64,000 bases of DNA. Origin: Glandiceps talaboti. Taxonomy: Eukaryota > Hemichordata > Enteropneusta > Spengelidae. Under the pieces are notes generated by a model. That model did not search any database. It had not been told where the DNA came from and saw only the letters and a program-made list of their open reading frames with translations. Of this stretch, positions 30,706-46,700 are shown piece after piece (the first letter of the stretch is position 1; each line of letters opens with the position of its first letter). Position numbers and translations under genes: made by a program. The stretch is taken from contig NW_027554300.1 of the NCBI RefSeq assembly GCF_964340395.1, positions 1 to 64,000 of the forward strand. Reading direction: 5' to 3'.

Positions 30706-31554
30706 GTACGATTTAGGACATAGGTACGATTTAGGACTTAGGTAATGATTTTGGACTTAGGTAATGATTTAGGACTTAGGTATGCTTTAAGACTTAGGTA
30801 TCCTTTATGACTTAGGTATGATTTAGGACTTAGGTATGCTTTAGGACTTAGGTATGCTTTAGGACTTAGGTATGCTTTAGGACTTAGGTATGCTTTAGGA
30901 CTTAGCTAAAGATTTAGGACTTAGATTATGATTTAGGACTTATGTTATGATCTAGGACTTAGGCTATGATTTAGGTTCTGATTTAGGACTTAGGTTATGA
31001 TTTAGGACTTCTGTATGATTTAGGACTTAGGCTATGATTTAGAACTTAGGTTATGATTTAGGACTTAGGTATGATTTAGGACTTAGGTATGCTTTAGGAC
31101 TTAGGTATGCTTTAGGACTTAGGTATGCTTTAGGACTTAGGTATGCTTTAAGACTTAGGTATGCTTTAGGACTTAGGTATGCTTTAGGACTTAGGTATGC
31201 TTTAGGACTTAGGTTATGATTTAGGACTTAGGTATGATTTAGGACTTAGGTTATGCTTTAGGACTTAGGTTATGATTTAGGACTTAGGTTATGATTTAGG
31301 ACTTAGGTATGCTTTAGGACTTAGGTATGCTTTAAGACTTAGGTATGCTTTAGGACTTAGGTATGCTTTAGGACTTAGGTATGATTTAGACTTAGGTTAT
31401 GATTTGGGACTTAGGTATGCTTTAGGACTTAGGTTATGCTTTAGGACTTAGGTTATGATTTAGGACTTAAATATGATTTAGGACTTAGGTATGCTTTAGG
31501 ACTAAGGTATGCTTTAGGACTTAGGTATGATTTAGGACTTACGTATGATTTAGG

Positions 31555-33376
31555 ACTTAGGTTATGCTTTAGGACTTAGGTTATGCTTTAGGACTTAAAT
31601 ATGATTTAGGACTTATGTTATGATTTAGGACTTAGGCTATGATTTAGGTTATGATTTAGGACTTATGTTATGATTTAGGACTTAGGTATGATTTAGGACT
31701 TAGATATGGTTTAGGACTTAGGTATGCTTTAGGACTTAGGTATGATTTAGGACTTAGGTATGATTTAGGACTTAGGTATGATTTAGGACTTAGGTTATGC
31801 TTTAGGACTTAGGTTATGATTTAGGACTTAGGTATGATTTAGGACTTAGCTAAAGATTTAGGACTTAGATTATGATTTAGGACTTATGTTATGATTTAGG
31901 ACTTAGGCTATGATTTAGGTTATGGTTTAGGACTTAGGTTATGATTTAGGACTTCTGTATGATTTAGTACTTAGGTAATGCTTTAGGACTTAGGTTATGA
32001 TTTAGGACTAATGTTATGAATTAGGACTTAGGTTATGATTTAGGACTTTGGTATGATTTAGAACTTAGATTATGATTTAGGACTTAGGTATGATTTAGGA
32101 CTTAGGTGTGATTTATGACTTAGATTATGATTTAGGACTTAGGTATGATTTAGGACTTAGCTAAAGATTTAGGAATTAGATTATGATTTAGGACTTATGT
32201 TATGATTTAGGACTTAGGTTATGATTTAGGACTTAGCTAAAGATTTAGGACTTATATTATGATTTAGGACTTAGGTTATGCTTTAGGTTATGTTTTAGAA
32301 CTTAGATATGATTTAGGACTTAGCTAAAGATTTAGGACTTAGGTATGATTTAGGACTTAGTATGCTTTAGGACTTAGGTATGCTTTAGGACTTAGGTATG
32401 CTTTAGGACTTAGGTTATGCTTTAGGACTTAGGTTATGCTTTAGGACTTAGGTTATGCTTTAGGACTTAGGTTATGCTTTAGGACTTAGGTTATGCTTTA
32501 GGACTTAAATATGATTTAGGACTTATGTTATGATTTAGGACTTAGGCTATGATTTAGGTTATGATTTAGGACTTATGTTATGATTTAGGACTTAGGTATG
32601 AATTAGGACTTAGATATGGTTTAGGACTTAGGTATGCTTTAGGACTTAGGTATGATTTAGGACTTAGGTATGATTTAGGACTTAGGTATGATTTAGGACT
32701 TAGGTTATGCTTTAGGACTTAGGTTATGATTTAGGACTTAGGTATGATTTAGGACTTAGCTAAAGATTTAGGACTTAGATTATGATTTAGGACTTATGTT
32801 ATGATTTAGGACTTAGGCTATGATTTAGGTTATGGTTTAGGACTTAGGTTATGATTTAGGACTTCTGTATGATTTAGTACTTAGGTAATGCTTTAGGACT
32901 TAGGTTATGATTTAGGACTAATGTTATGAATTAGGACTTAGGTTATGATTTAGGACTTTGGTATGATTTAGAACTTAGATTATGATTTAGGACTTAGGTA
33001 TGATTTAGGACTTAGGTGTGATTTATGACTTAGATTATGATTTAGGACTTAGGTATGATTTAGGACTTAGCTAAAGATTTAGGAATTAGATTATGATTTA
33101 GGACTTATGTTATGATTTAGGACTTAGGTTATGATTTAGGACTTAGCTAAAGATTTAGGACTTATATTATGATTTAGGACTTAGGTTATGCTTTAGGTTA
33201 TGTTTTAGAACTTAGATATGATTTAGGACTTAGCTAAAGATTTAGGACTTAGGTATGATTTAGGACTTAGATATGCTTTAGGACTTAGGTATGCTTTAGG
33301 ACTTAGGTATGCTTTAGGACTTAGGTTATGCTTTAGGACTTAGGTTATGCTTTAGGACTTAGGTTATGCTTTAGGA
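31555..33376. repeat. Tandem ~910-bp higher-order duplication in satellite B
   Basis: The two halves (about 31555-32465 and 32466-33376) have the same order of unit variants at an offset of 910 bases. Checked points include GGACTTAAAT at 31591 and 32501, TATGGTTTAG at 31921 and 32831, and CTTAGATATG at 32301 and 33211. There is one substitution near 31691/32601 and a one-base indel near 32360. Confidence 0.85.
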
Positions 33377-34364
33377 CTTAGGTTATGCTTTAGGACTTAG
33401 GTTATACTTTAGGACTTAGGTTATGATTTAGGACTTACGTATGATTTAGGACTTAGCTAAAGATTTAGGACTTAGGTATGATTTAGGACTTAGATATGCT
33501 TTAGGACTTAGTTATGATTTAGGAATTAGATTATGATTTAGGACTTAGGTTATGCTTTAGGACTTAGGTTATGCTTTAGGACTTAGGTTATGCTTTAGGA
33601 CTTAGGTTATGCTTTAGGACTTAGGTTATACTTTAGGACTTAGGTTATGATTTAGGACTTAGGTTATGATTTAGGACTTAGGTATGATTTAGGACTTAGC
33701 TAAAGATTTAGGAATTAGATTATGATTTAGGACTTATGTTATGATTTAGGACTTAAGTTATGATTTAGGACTTAGGTTATGCTTTAGGACTTAGGTATGA
33801 TTTAGGACTTAGGTTATTACTTAGGACTTAGGTATGATTTAGGACTTACGTATGATTTAGGACTTAGATATGCATTAGGACTTAGGTATGATTTAGGACT
33901 TAGGTTATGCTTTAGGACTTAGGTATGATTTAGGACTTAGGTTATTACTTAGGACTTAGGCATGATTTAGGACTTAGTTATGATTTAGGACTTAGTTATG
34001 ATTTAGGACTTAGGTTATGATTTAGGACTTAGGTTATGATTAGGACTTAGGTAATGATTTAGTACTTAGGTTATGCTTTAGGACTTAGGTATGCTTTAGG
34101 ACTTAGGTTATGCTTTAGGACTTAGGTATGATTTAGGACTTAGGTTATGCTTTAGGACTTAGGTATGCTTTAGGACTTAGGTTATGCTTTAGGACTTAGG
34201 TATGATTTAGGACTTAGGTTATTACTTAGGACTTAGGCATGATTTAGGACTTAGTTATGATTTAGGACTTAGTTATGATTTAGGACTTAGGTTATGATTT
34301 AGGACTTAGGTTATGATTAGGACTTAGGTATGCTTTAAGACTTAGGAATGCTTTAGGACTTAGG

Positions 34365-37300
34365 TATGCTTTAAGACTTAGGTATGCTTTAGGACTTAGG
34401 TTATGATTTAGGACTTAGGTATGATTTAGGACTTAGCTAAAGATTTAGGAATTAGATTATGATTTAGGACTTATGTTATGATTTAGGACTTAAGTTATGA
34501 TTTAGGACTTAGGTTATGCTTTAGGACTTAGGTATGGTTTAGGACTTAGGTTATTACTTAGGACTTAGGTATGATTTAGGACTTACGTATGATTTAGGAC
34601 TTAGGTTATTACTTAGGACTTAGGTATGATTTAGGACTTACGTATGATTTAGGAATTAGATATGCATTAGGACTTACGTATGATTTAGGACTTAGGTTAT
34701 GCTTTAGGTTATGTTTTAGAACTTAGGTATGATTTAGGACTTAGCTAAAGATTTAGGACTTATGTTACGATTTAGGACTTAGGTAATGATTTAGGACTTA
34801 GGTTATGCTTTAGGACTTAGGTATGCTTTAGGACTTAGGTTATGCTTTAGGACTTAGGTTATGATTTAGGACTTAGGTTATGATTTAGGACTTACGTATG
34901 ATTTAGGACTTAGGTTATGCTTTAGGACTTAGGTTATGATTTAGGACTTAGGTATGATTTAGGACTTAGCTAAAGATTTAGGAATTAGATTATGATTTAG
35001 GACTTATGTTATGATTTAGGACTTAGGTTATGATTTAGGACTTAGGTTATGCTTTAGGACTTAGGTATGATTTAGGACTTACGTATGATTTAGGACTTAG
35101 ATATGCTTTAGGACTTAGTTATGATTTAGGACTTAGGTTATGATTTAGGACTTAGGTTATGATTAGGACTTAGGTATGCTTTAAGACTTAGGTATGCTTT
35201 AGGACTTAGGTATGATTTAGGAATTAGATTATGATTTAGGACTTAGGTTATGCTTTAGGACTTAGGTTATGCTTTTGGACTTAGGTTACGCTTTAGGACT
35301 TAGGTTACGCTTTAGGACTTAGGTTATGCTTTAGGACTTAGGTTATGCTTTAGGACTTAGGTTATACTTTAGGACTTAGGTTATGATTTAGGACTTTAGG
35401 TTATGATTTAGGACTTACGTATGATTTAGGACTTAGCTAAAGATTTAGGACTTAGATTATGATTTAGGACTTAAGTATGATTTAGGACTTAGGTTATGAT
35501 TTAGGACTTACGTATGATTTAGGACTTAGATATGCTTTAGGACTTAGTTATGATTTAGGACTTAGTTATGATTTAGGACTTAGGTTATGATTTAGGACTT
35601 AGGATATGATTAGGACTTACGTATGATTTAGGACTTAGATATGCTTTAGGACTTAGTTATGATTTAGGACTTAGGTTATGATTTAGGACTTAGGTTATGA
35701 TTAGGACTTAGGTATGCTTTAAGACTTAGGTATGCTTTAGGACTTAGGTTATGATTTAGGACTTACGTATGATTTAGGACTTAGCTAAAGATTTAGGACT
35801 TAGATTATGATTTAGGACTTAAGTATGATTTAGGACTTAGTTATGATTTAGGACTTAGTTATGATTTAGGACTTAGGTTATGATTTAGGACTTAGGTTAT
35901 GATTAGGACTTAGGTATGCTTTAAGACTTAGGTATGCTTTAGGACTTAGGTATGCTTTAAGACTTAGGTATGCTTTAGGACTTAGGTATGAATTAGGACT
36001 TAGGTATGCTTTAGGACTTAGATATGCTTTAGGACTTAGGTATGATTTAGGAATTAGATTATGATTTAGGACTTAGGTTATGATTTAGGACTTAGGTTAT
36101 GATTAGGACTTAGGTATGCTTTAAGACTTAGGTATGCTTTAGGACTTAGGTTATGATTTAGGACTTAGGTATGATTTAGGACTTAGCTAAAGATTTAGGA
36201 ATTAGATTATGATTTAGGACTTATGTTATGATTTAGGACTTAAGTTATGATTTAGGACTTAGGTTATGCTTTAGGACTTAGGTATGGTTTAGGACTTAGG
36301 TTATTACTTAGGACTTAGGTATGATTTAGGACTTACGTATGATTTAGGACTTAGGTTATTACTTAGGACTTAGGTATGATTTAGGACTTACGTATGATTT
36401 AGGAATTAGATATGCATTAGGACTTACGTATGATTTAGGACTTAGGTTATGCTTTAGGTTATGTTTTAGAACTTAGGTATGATTTAGGACTTAGCTAAAG
36501 ATTTAGGACTTATGTTACGATTTAGGACTTAGGTAATGATTTAGGACTTAGGTTATGCTTTAGGACTTAGGTATGCTTTAGGACTTAGGTTATGCTTTAG
36601 GACTTAGGTTATGATTTAGGACTTAGGTTATGATTTAGGACTTACGTATGATTTAGGACTTAGGTTATGCTTTAGGACTTAGGTTATGATTTAGGACTTA
36701 GGTATGATTTAGGACTTAGCTAAAGATTTAGGAATTAGATTATGATTTAGGACTTATGTTATGATTTAGGACTTAGGTTATGATTTAGGACTTAGGTTAT
36801 GCTTTAGGACTTAGGTATGATTTAGGACTTACGTATGATTTAGGACTTAGATATGCTTTAGGACTTAGTTATGATTTAGGACTTAGGTTATGATTTAGGA
36901 CTTAGGTTATGATTAGGACTTAGGTATGCTTTAAGACTTAGGTATGCTTTAGGACTTAGGTATGATTTAGGAATTAGATTATGATTTAGGACTTAGGTTA
37001 TGCTTTAGGACTTAGGTTATGCTTTTGGACTTAGGTTACGCTTTAGGACTTAGGTTACGCTTTAGGACTTAGGTTATGCTTTAGGACTTAGGTTATGCTT
37101 TAGGACTTAGGTTATACTTTAGGACTTAGGTTATGATTTAGGACTTTAGGTTATGATTTAGGACTTACGTATGATTTAGGACTTAGCTAAAGATTTAGGA
37201 CTTAGATTATGATTTAGGACTTAAGTATGATTTAGGACTTAGGTTATGATTTAGGACTTACGTATGATTTAGGACTTAGATATGCTTTAGGACTTAGTTA

Positions 37301-37795
37301 TGATTTAGGACTTAGTTATGATTTAGGACTTAGGTTATGATTTAGGACTTAGGATATGATTAGGACTTACGTATGATTTAGGACTTAGATATGCTTTAGG
37401 ACTTAGTTATGATTTAGGACTTAGGTTATGATTTAGGACTTAGGTTATGATTAGGACTTAGGTATGCTTTAAGACTTAGGTATGCTTTAGGACTTAGGTT
37501 ATGATTTAGGACTTACGTATGATTTAGGACTTAGCTAAAGATTTAGGACTTAGATTATGATTTAGGACTTAAGTATGATTTAGGACTTAGTTATGATTTA
37601 GGACTTAGGTTATGATTTAGGACTTAGGTTATGATTAGGACTTAGGTATGCTTTAAGACTTAGGTATGCTTTAGGACTTAGGTATGCTTTAAGACTTAGG
37701 TATGCTTTAGGACTTAGGTATGAATTAGGACTTAGGTATGCTTTAGGACTTAGATATGCTTTAGGACTTAGGTATGATTTAGGAATTAGATTATG
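34365..37795. repeat. Tandem ~1750-bp higher-order duplication in satellite B
   Basis: The order of unit variants repeats at an offset of 1750 bases: GGTATGGTTT at 34531 and 36281, TTAGGTTACG at 35281 and 37031, AGGACTTAGG before TTATGATTTA at 34391 and 36141. The second copy lacks one unit near 37590. Related partial copies recur near 39400-40450. Confidence 0.8.
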
Positions 37796-40700
37796 ATTTA
37801 GGACTTAGGTTATGCTTTATGACTTAGGTTATGCTTTAGGACTTAGGTTATGCTTTAGGACTTAGGTTATACTTTAGGACTTAGGTTATGATTTAGGACT
37901 TAGGTTATGATTTAGGACTTAGCTAAAGATTTAGGACTTATATTATGATTTAGGACTTAGGTTATGCTTTAGGTTATGTTTTAGAACTTAGATATGATTT
38001 AGGACTTAGCTAAAGATTTAGGACTTAGGTATGATTTAGGACTTAGATATGCTTTAGGACTTAGGTATGCTTTAGGACTTAGGTATGCTTTAGGACTTAG
38101 GTTATGCTTTAGGACTTAGGTTATGCTTTAGGACTTAGGTTATGCTTTAGGACTTAGGTTATGCTTTAGGACTTAGGTTATACTTTAGGACTTAGGTTAT
38201 GATTTAGGACTTACGTATGATTTAGGACTTAGCTAAAGATTTAGGACTTAGGTATGATTTAGGACTTAGATATGCTTTAGGACTTAGTTATGATTTAGGA
38301 ATTAGATTATGATTTAGGACTTAGGTTATGCTTTAGGACTTAGGTTATGCTTTAGGACTTAGGTTATGCTTTAGGACTTAGGTTATGCTTTAGGACTTAG
38401 GTTATACTTTAGGACTTAGGTTATGATTTAGGACTTAGGTTATGATTTAGGACTTAGGTATGATTTAGGACTTAGCTAAAGATTTAGGAATTAGATTATG
38501 ATTTAGGACTTATGTTATGATTTAGGACTTAAGTTATGATTTAGGACTTAGGTTATGCTTTAGGACTTAGGTATGATTTAGGACTTAGGTTATTACTTAG
38601 GACTTAGGTATGATTTAGGACTTACGTATGATTTAGGACTTAGATATGCATTAGGACTTAGGTATGATTTAGGACTTAGGTTATGCTTTAGGACTTAGGT
38701 ATGATTTAGGACTTAGGTTATTACTTAGGACTTAGGCATGATTTAGGACTTAGTTATGATTTAGGACTTAGTTATGATTTAGGACTTAGGTTATGATTTA
38801 GGACTTAGGTTATGATTAGGACTTAGGTAATGATTTAGTACTTAGGTTATGCTTTAGGACTTAGGTATGCTTTAGGACTTAGGTTATGCTTTAGGACTTA
38901 GGTATGATTTAGGACTTAGGTTATGCTTTAGGACTTAGGTATGCTTTAGGACTTAGGTTATGCTTTAGGACTTAGGTATGATTTAGGACTTAGGTTATTA
39001 CTTAGGACTTAGGCATGATTTAGGACTTAGTTATGATTTAGGACTTAGTTATGATTTAGGACTTAGGTTATGATTTAGGACTTAGGTTATTACTTAGGAC
39101 TTAGGCATGATTTAGGACTTAGTTATGATTTAGGACTTAGTTATGATTTAGGACTTAGGTTATGATTTAGGACTTAGGTTATGATTAGGACTTAGGTATG
39201 CTTTAAGACTTAGGTATGCTTTAGGACTTAGGTATGCTTTAAGACTTAGGTATGCTTTAGGACTTAGGTTATGATTTAGGACTTAGGTATGATTTAGGAC
39301 TTAGCTAAAGATTTAGGAATTAGATTATGATTTAGGACTTATGTTATGATTTAGGACTTAAGTTATGATTTAGGACTTAGGTTATGCTTTAGGACTTAGG
39401 TATGGTTTAGGACTTAGGTTATTACTTAGGACTTAGGTATGATTTAGGACTTACGTATGATTTAGGACTTAGATATGCTTTAGGACTTAGTTATGATTTA
39501 GGACTTAGGTTATGATTTAGGACTTAGGTTATGATTAGGACTTAGGTATGCTTTAAGACTTAGGTATGCTTTAGGACTTAGGTATGATTTAGGAATTAGA
39601 TTATGATTTAGGACTTAGGTTATGCTTTAGGACTTAGGTTATGCTTTTGGACTTAGGTTACGCTTTAGGACTTAGGTTACGCTTTAGGACTTAGGTTATG
39701 CTTTAGGACTTAGGTTATGCTTTAGGACTTAGGTTATACTTTAGGACTTAGGTTATGATTTAGGACTTTAGGTTATGATTTAGGACTTACGTATGATTTA
39801 GGACTTAGCTAAAGATTTAGGACTTAGATTATGATTTAGGACTTAAGTATGATTTAGGACTTAGGTTATGATTTAGGACTTACGTATGATTTAGGACTTA
39901 GATATGCTTTAGGACTTAGTTATGATTTAGGACTTAGTTATGATTTAGGACTTAGGTTATGATTTAGGACTTAGGATATGATTAGGACTTACGTATGATT
40001 TAGGACTTAGATATGCTTTAGGACTTAGTTATGATTTAGGACTTAGGTTATGATTTAGGACTTAGGTTATGATTAGGACTTAGGTATGCTTTAAGACTTA
40101 GGTATGCTTTAGGACTTAGGTTATGATTTAGGACTTACGTATGATTTAGGACTTAGCTAAAGATTTAGGACTTAGATTATGATTTAGGACTTAAGTATGA
40201 TTTAGGACTTAGTTATGATTTAGGACTTAGTTATGATTTAGGACTTAGGTTATGATTTAGGACTTAGGTTATGATTAGGACTTAGGTATGCTTTAAGACT
40301 TAGGTATGCTTTAGGACTTAGGTATGCTTTAAGACTTAGGTATGCTTTAGGACTTAGGTATGAATTAGGACTTAGGTATGCTTTAGGACTTAGATATGCT
40401 TTAGGACTTAGGTATGATTTAGGAATTAGATTATGATTTAGGACTTAGGTTATGCTTTAGGACTTAGGTTATGCTTTAGGACTTAGGTTATACTTTAGGA
40501 CTTAGGTTATGATTTAGGACTTAGGTTATGATTTAGGACTTAGATATGTTTTAGGACTTAGTTATGATTTAGGATTTAGTTATGATTTAGGACTTAGGTT
40601 ATGATTTAGGACTTAGGTTATGATTAGGACTTAGGTATGCTTTAAAACTTAGGTATGCTTTAGGACTTAGGTTTTGATTTAGGACTTACGTATGATTTAG

Positions 40701-43700
40701 GACTTAGCTAAAGATTTAGGACTTAGATTATGATTTAGGACTTAAGTATGATTTAGGACTTATGTTATGATTTAGGACTTAGGTTATGATTTAGGACTTA
40801 GGTTATGCTTTAGGACTTAGGTATGATTTAGGACTTAGGTTATTACTTAGGACTTAGGTATGATTTAGGACTTAGGTTATTACTTAGGACTTAGGCATGA
40901 TTTAGGACTTAGTTATGATTTAGGACTTAGGTTATGATTTAGGACTTAGGTTATGATTAGGACTTAGTAATGCTTTAAGACTTAGGTATGCTTTAGGACT
41001 TAGGTATGCTTTAAGACTTAGGTATGCTTTAGGACTTAGGTATGAATTAGGACTTAGGTATGCTTTAGGACTTAGATATGCTTTAGGACTTAGGTATGGT
41101 TTAGGAATTAGATTATGATTTAGGACTTAGGTTATGCTTTATGACTTAGGTTATGCTTTAGGACTTAGGTTATGCTCTAGGACTTAGGTTATGCTTTAGG
41201 ACTTAGGTTATGCTTTAGGACTTAGGTTATGCTTTAGGACTTAGGTTATGCTTTAGGACTTAGGTTATTATTTAGGACTTAGGTTATGATTTAGGACTTA
41301 GGTTATGATTTAGGACTTAGGTTATGCTTTAGGACTTAGGTATGATTTAGGACTTACGTATGATTTAGGACTTAGATATGCTTTAGGACTTAGTTATGAT
41401 TTAGGATTTAGTTGTGATTTAGGACTTAGGTTATGATTTAGGACTTAGGTTATGATTAGGACTTAGGTATGCTTTAAGACTTAGGTATGCTTTAGGACTT
41501 AGGTATGATTTAGGAATTAGATTATGATTTAGGACTTAGGTTATGCTTTAGGACTTAGGTTATGCTTTTGGACTTAGGTTATGCTTTAGGACTTAGGTTA
41601 TGCTTTAGGACTTAGGTTGTACTTTAGGACTTAGGTTATGATTTAGGACTTAGGTTATGATTTAGGACTTACGTATGATTTAGGACTTAGATATGCTTTA
41701 GGACTTAGTTATGATTTAGGACTTAGATTATGATTTAGGCCTTAGGTATGATTTAGGACTTAGGTTATGCTTTAGGACTTAGGTTATGATTTAGGACTTA
41801 GCTAAAGATTTAGGAATTAGATTATGATTTAGGACTTATGTTATGATTTAGGACTTAAGTTATGATTTATAGACAGGTTATGCTTTAGGACTTAGGTATG
41901 ATTTAGGACTTAGGTTATTACTTAGAACTTAGGTATGATTTAGGACTTACGTATGATTTAGGACTTAGATATGCATTAGGACTTACGTATGATTTAGGAC
42001 TTAGGTTATGCTTTAGGTTATGTTTTAGAACTTAGGTATGATTTAGGACTTAGCTAAAGATTTAGGACTTAGATTATGATTTAGGACTTATGTTACGATT
42101 TAGGACTTAGGTATGATTTAGGACTTAGATATGCTTTAGGACTTAGTTATGATTTAGGACTTAGATTATGATTTAGGCCTTAGGTATGATTTAGGACTTA
42201 GGTTATGCTTTAGGACTTAGGTATGATTTAGGACTTAGATTATGATTTAGGACTTAGGTTATGCTTTAGGACTTACGTATGATTTAGGACTTAGCTAAAG
42301 ATTTAGGACTTAGATTATGATTTAGGACTTATGTTATGATTTAGGACTTAAGTTATGATTTATAGACAGGTTATGCTTTAGGACTTAGGTATGATTTAGG
42401 ACTTAGGTTATTACTTAGAACTTAGGTATGATTTAGGACTTACGTATGATTTAGGACTTAGATATGCATTAGGACTTAGGTATGATTTAGGACTTAGGTT
42501 ATGCTTTAGGTTATGTTTTAGAACTTAGGTATGATTTAGGACTTAGCTAAAGATTTAGGACTTAGATTATGATTTAGGCCTTAGGTATGATTTAGGACTT
42601 AGGTTATGCTTTAGGACTTAGGTATTATTTAGGACTTAGATTATGATTTAGGACTTAGGTTATGCTTTAGGACTTAGGTTATGCTTTAGGACTTAGGTTA
42701 TGATTTAGGACTTAGGTTATGATTAGGACTTAGGTATGCTTTAAGACTTAGGTATGCTTTAGGACTTAGTTATGATTTAGGACTTAGATTATGATTTAGG
42801 CCTTAGGTATGATTTAGGACTTAGGTTATGCTTTAGGACTTAGGTATTATTTAGGACTTAGATTATGATTTAGGACTTAGGTTATGCTTTAGGACTTAGG
42901 TTATGCTTTAGGACTTAGGTTATGATTTAGGACTTAGGTTATGATTAGGACTTAGGTATGCTTTAAGACTTAGGTATGCTTTAGGACTTAGGTATGATTT
43001 AGGAATTAGATTATGATTTAGGACTTAGGTTATGCTTTAGGACTTAGGTTATGCTTTTGGACTTAGGTTATGCTTTAGGACTTAGGTTATGCTTTAGGAC
43101 TTAGGTTATGCTTTAGGACTTAGGTTATGCTTTAGGACTTAGGTTATGATTTAGGACTTAGGTTATGATTTAGGACTTAGGTATGATTTAGGACTTAGGT
43201 TATTACTTAGGACTTAGGTATGATTTAGGACTTACGTATGATTTAGGACTTAGATTATGATTTAGGACTTAAGTATGATTTAGGACTTAGGTTATGCTTT
43301 AGGACTTAGGTTATGATTTAGGACTTAGGTATGATTTAGGACTTAGCTAAAGATTTAGGAATTAGATTATGATTTAGGACTTATGTTATGATTTAGGACT
43401 TAGGTTATGCTTTAGGACTTAGGTATGATTTAGGACTTAGGTTATTACTTAGGTCTTAGGCATGATTTAGGACTTACGTATGATTTGGGACTTAGATATG
43501 CTTTAGGACTTAGTTATGATTTAGGACTTAGTTATGATTTAGGACTTAGGTTATGATTTAGGACTTAGGTTATGATTAGGACTTAGGTATGCTTTAAGAC
43601 TTAGGTATGCTTTAGGACTTAGGTATGCTTTAAGACTTAGGTATGCTTTAGGACTTAGGTATGATTTAGGACTTATGTATGCTTTAGGACTTAGATATGC

Positions 43701-46700
43701 TTTAGGACTTAGGTATGATTTAGGAATTAGATTATGCTTTAGGACTTAGGTTATGCTTTAGGACTTAGGTTATGCTTTAGGACTTAGGTTATGCTTTATG
43801 ACTTAGGGTATGCTTTAGGACTTAGGTTATGCTTTAGTACTTAGGTTATGCTTTAGGACTTAGGTTATGCTTTAGGACTTAGGTTATGCTTTAGGACTTA
43901 GGTTATGCTTTAGGACTTAGGTTATGCTTTATGACTTAGGTTATGCTTTAGGACTTAGGTTATGATTTAGGACTTAGGTTATGATTTAGGACTTAGGTTA
44001 TGCTTTAGGACTTAGGGTATGATTTAGGACTTAGGTATGATTTAGGACTTAGCTAAAGATTTAGGAATTAGATTATGATTTAGGACTTATGTTATGATTT
44101 AGGACTTAGGTTATGATTTAGGACTTAGGTTATGATTTAGGACTTAGGTTATGCTTTAGGACTTAGGTTATGCTTTAGGACTTAGGTTATGCTTTAGGAC
44201 TTAGGTTATGCTTTAGGACTTATGTTATGCTTTATGACTTAGGTTATGCTTTAGGACTTAGGTTATGATTTAGGACTTAGGTTATGATTTAGGACTTAGG
44301 TTATGCTTTAGGATTTAGGTATGATTTAGGACTTAGGTATGATTTAGGACTTAGCTAAAGATTTAGGAATTACATTATGATTTAGGACTTATGTTATGAT
44401 TTAGGACTTATGTTATGATTTAGGACTTAGGTTATGCTTTAGGACTTAGGTATGATTTAGGACTTAGGTTAATACTTAGGACTTAGGCATGATTTAGGAC
44501 TTACGTATGATTTAGGACTTAGATATGCTTTAGGACTTAGTTATGATTTAGGACTTAGTTATGATTTAGGACTTAGGTTATGATTTAGGACTTAGGTTAT
44601 GATTAGGACTTAGGTATGCTTTAAGACTTAGGTATGCTTTAGGACTTAGGTTATGATTTAGGACTTACGTATGATTTAAGACTTAGCTAAAGATTTAGGA
44701 CTTAGATTATGATTTAGGACTTAAGTATGATTTAGGACTTATGTTATGATTTAGGACTTAGGTTATGATTTAGGACTTAGGTTATGCTTTAGGACTTAGG
44801 TATGATTTAGGACTTAGGTATGCTTTAAGACTTAGGTATGCTTTAGGACTTAGGTATGATTTAGGACTTAGGTATGCTTTAGGAATTAGATTATGATTTA
44901 GGACTTAGGTTATGCTTTATGACTTAGGTTATGCTTTAGGACTTAGGTTATGCTTTAGGACTTAGGTTATGCTTTAGGACTTAGGTTATGATTTAGGACT
45001 TACGTATGATTTAGGACTTAGCTAAAGATTTAGGACTTAGATTATGATTTAGGACTTAAGTATGATTTAGGACTTAGGTTATTACTTAGGACTTAGGTAT
45101 GATTTAGGACTTACGTATGATTTAGGACTTAGATTATGATTTAGGACTTAAGTATGATTTAGGACTTAGGTTATGCTTTAGGACTTAGGTTATGCTTTAG
45201 GACTTAGGTTATACTTTAGGACTTAGATTATGATTTAGGACTTAGGTTATGATTTAGGACTTACGTATGATTTAGGACTTACGTATGATTTAGGACTTAG
45301 CTAAAGTTTTAGGACTTAGATTATGATTTAGGACTTAAGTATGATTTAGGACTTAGGTTATACTTTAGGACTTAGGTTATGATTTAGGACTTAGGTATGA
45401 TTTAGGACTTAGCTAAAGATTTAGGAATTAGATTATGATTTAGGACTTATGTTATGATTTAGGACTTAAGTTATGATTTAGGACTTAGGTATGATTTAGG
45501 ACTTAGGTATGATTTAGGACTTAGGTTATTACTTAGGACTTAGGTATGATTTAGGACTTACGTATGATTTAGGACTTAGATATGCATTAGGATTTAGGTA
45601 TGATTTAGGACTTAGGTATGATTTAGGACTTAGGTTATGCTTTAGGTTATGTTTTAGAACTTAGGTATGATTTAGGACTTAGCTAAAGATTTAGGACTTA
45701 GATTATGATTTAGGACTTATGTTACGATTGAGGACTTTGGTATGATTTAGGACTTAGATATGCTTTAGGACTTAGTTATGATTTAGGACTTAGATTATGA
45801 TTTAGGACTTAGGTATGATTTAGGACTTAGGTTATGCTTTAGGACTTAGGTATGATTTAGGACTTAGATTATGCTTTAGGACTTAGGTTATGATTTAGGA
45901 CTTAGGTTATGCTTTAGGACTTAGGTTATGCTTAAGGACTTAGGTTATGCTTTAGGACTTAGGTTATGCTTTAGGACTTAGGTTATGCTTTAGGACTTAG
46001 GTATGATTTAGGACTTAGCTAAAGATTTAGGAATTAGATTATGATTTAGGACTTATGTTATGATTTAGGACTTAGGTTATGATTTAGGACTTAGCTAAAG
46101 ATTTAGGACTTAGATTATGATTTAGGACTTAGGTATGATTTAGGACTTAGGTATGATTTAGGACTTAGATATGCTTTAGGACTTAGGTATGATTTAGGAC
46201 TTAGGTATGCTTTAGGACTTAGGTTATGCTTTAGGACTTAGGTTATGGTTTAGGACTTACGTTATGCTTTACGACTTAGGTTATACTTGAGGACTTAGGT
46301 TATGATTTAGGACTTAGGTTATGATTTAGGACTTACGTATGATTTAGGACTTAGCTAAAGATTTAGGACTTAGATTATGATTTAGGACTTATGTTATGAT
46401 TTAGGACTTAAGTTATGATTTATAGACAGGTTATGCTTTAGGACTTAGGTATGATTTAGGACTTAGGTTATTACTTAGAACTTAGGTATGATTTAGGACT
46501 TACGTATGATTTAGGACTTAGATATGCATTAGGACTTAGGTATGATTTAGGACTTAGGTTATGCTTTAGGTTATGTTTTAGAACTTAGGTATGATTTAGG
46601 ACTTAGCTAAAGATTTAGGACTTAGATTATGATTTAGGACTTATGTTACGATTTAGGACTTAGGTATGATTTAGGACTTAGATATGCTTTAGGACTTAGT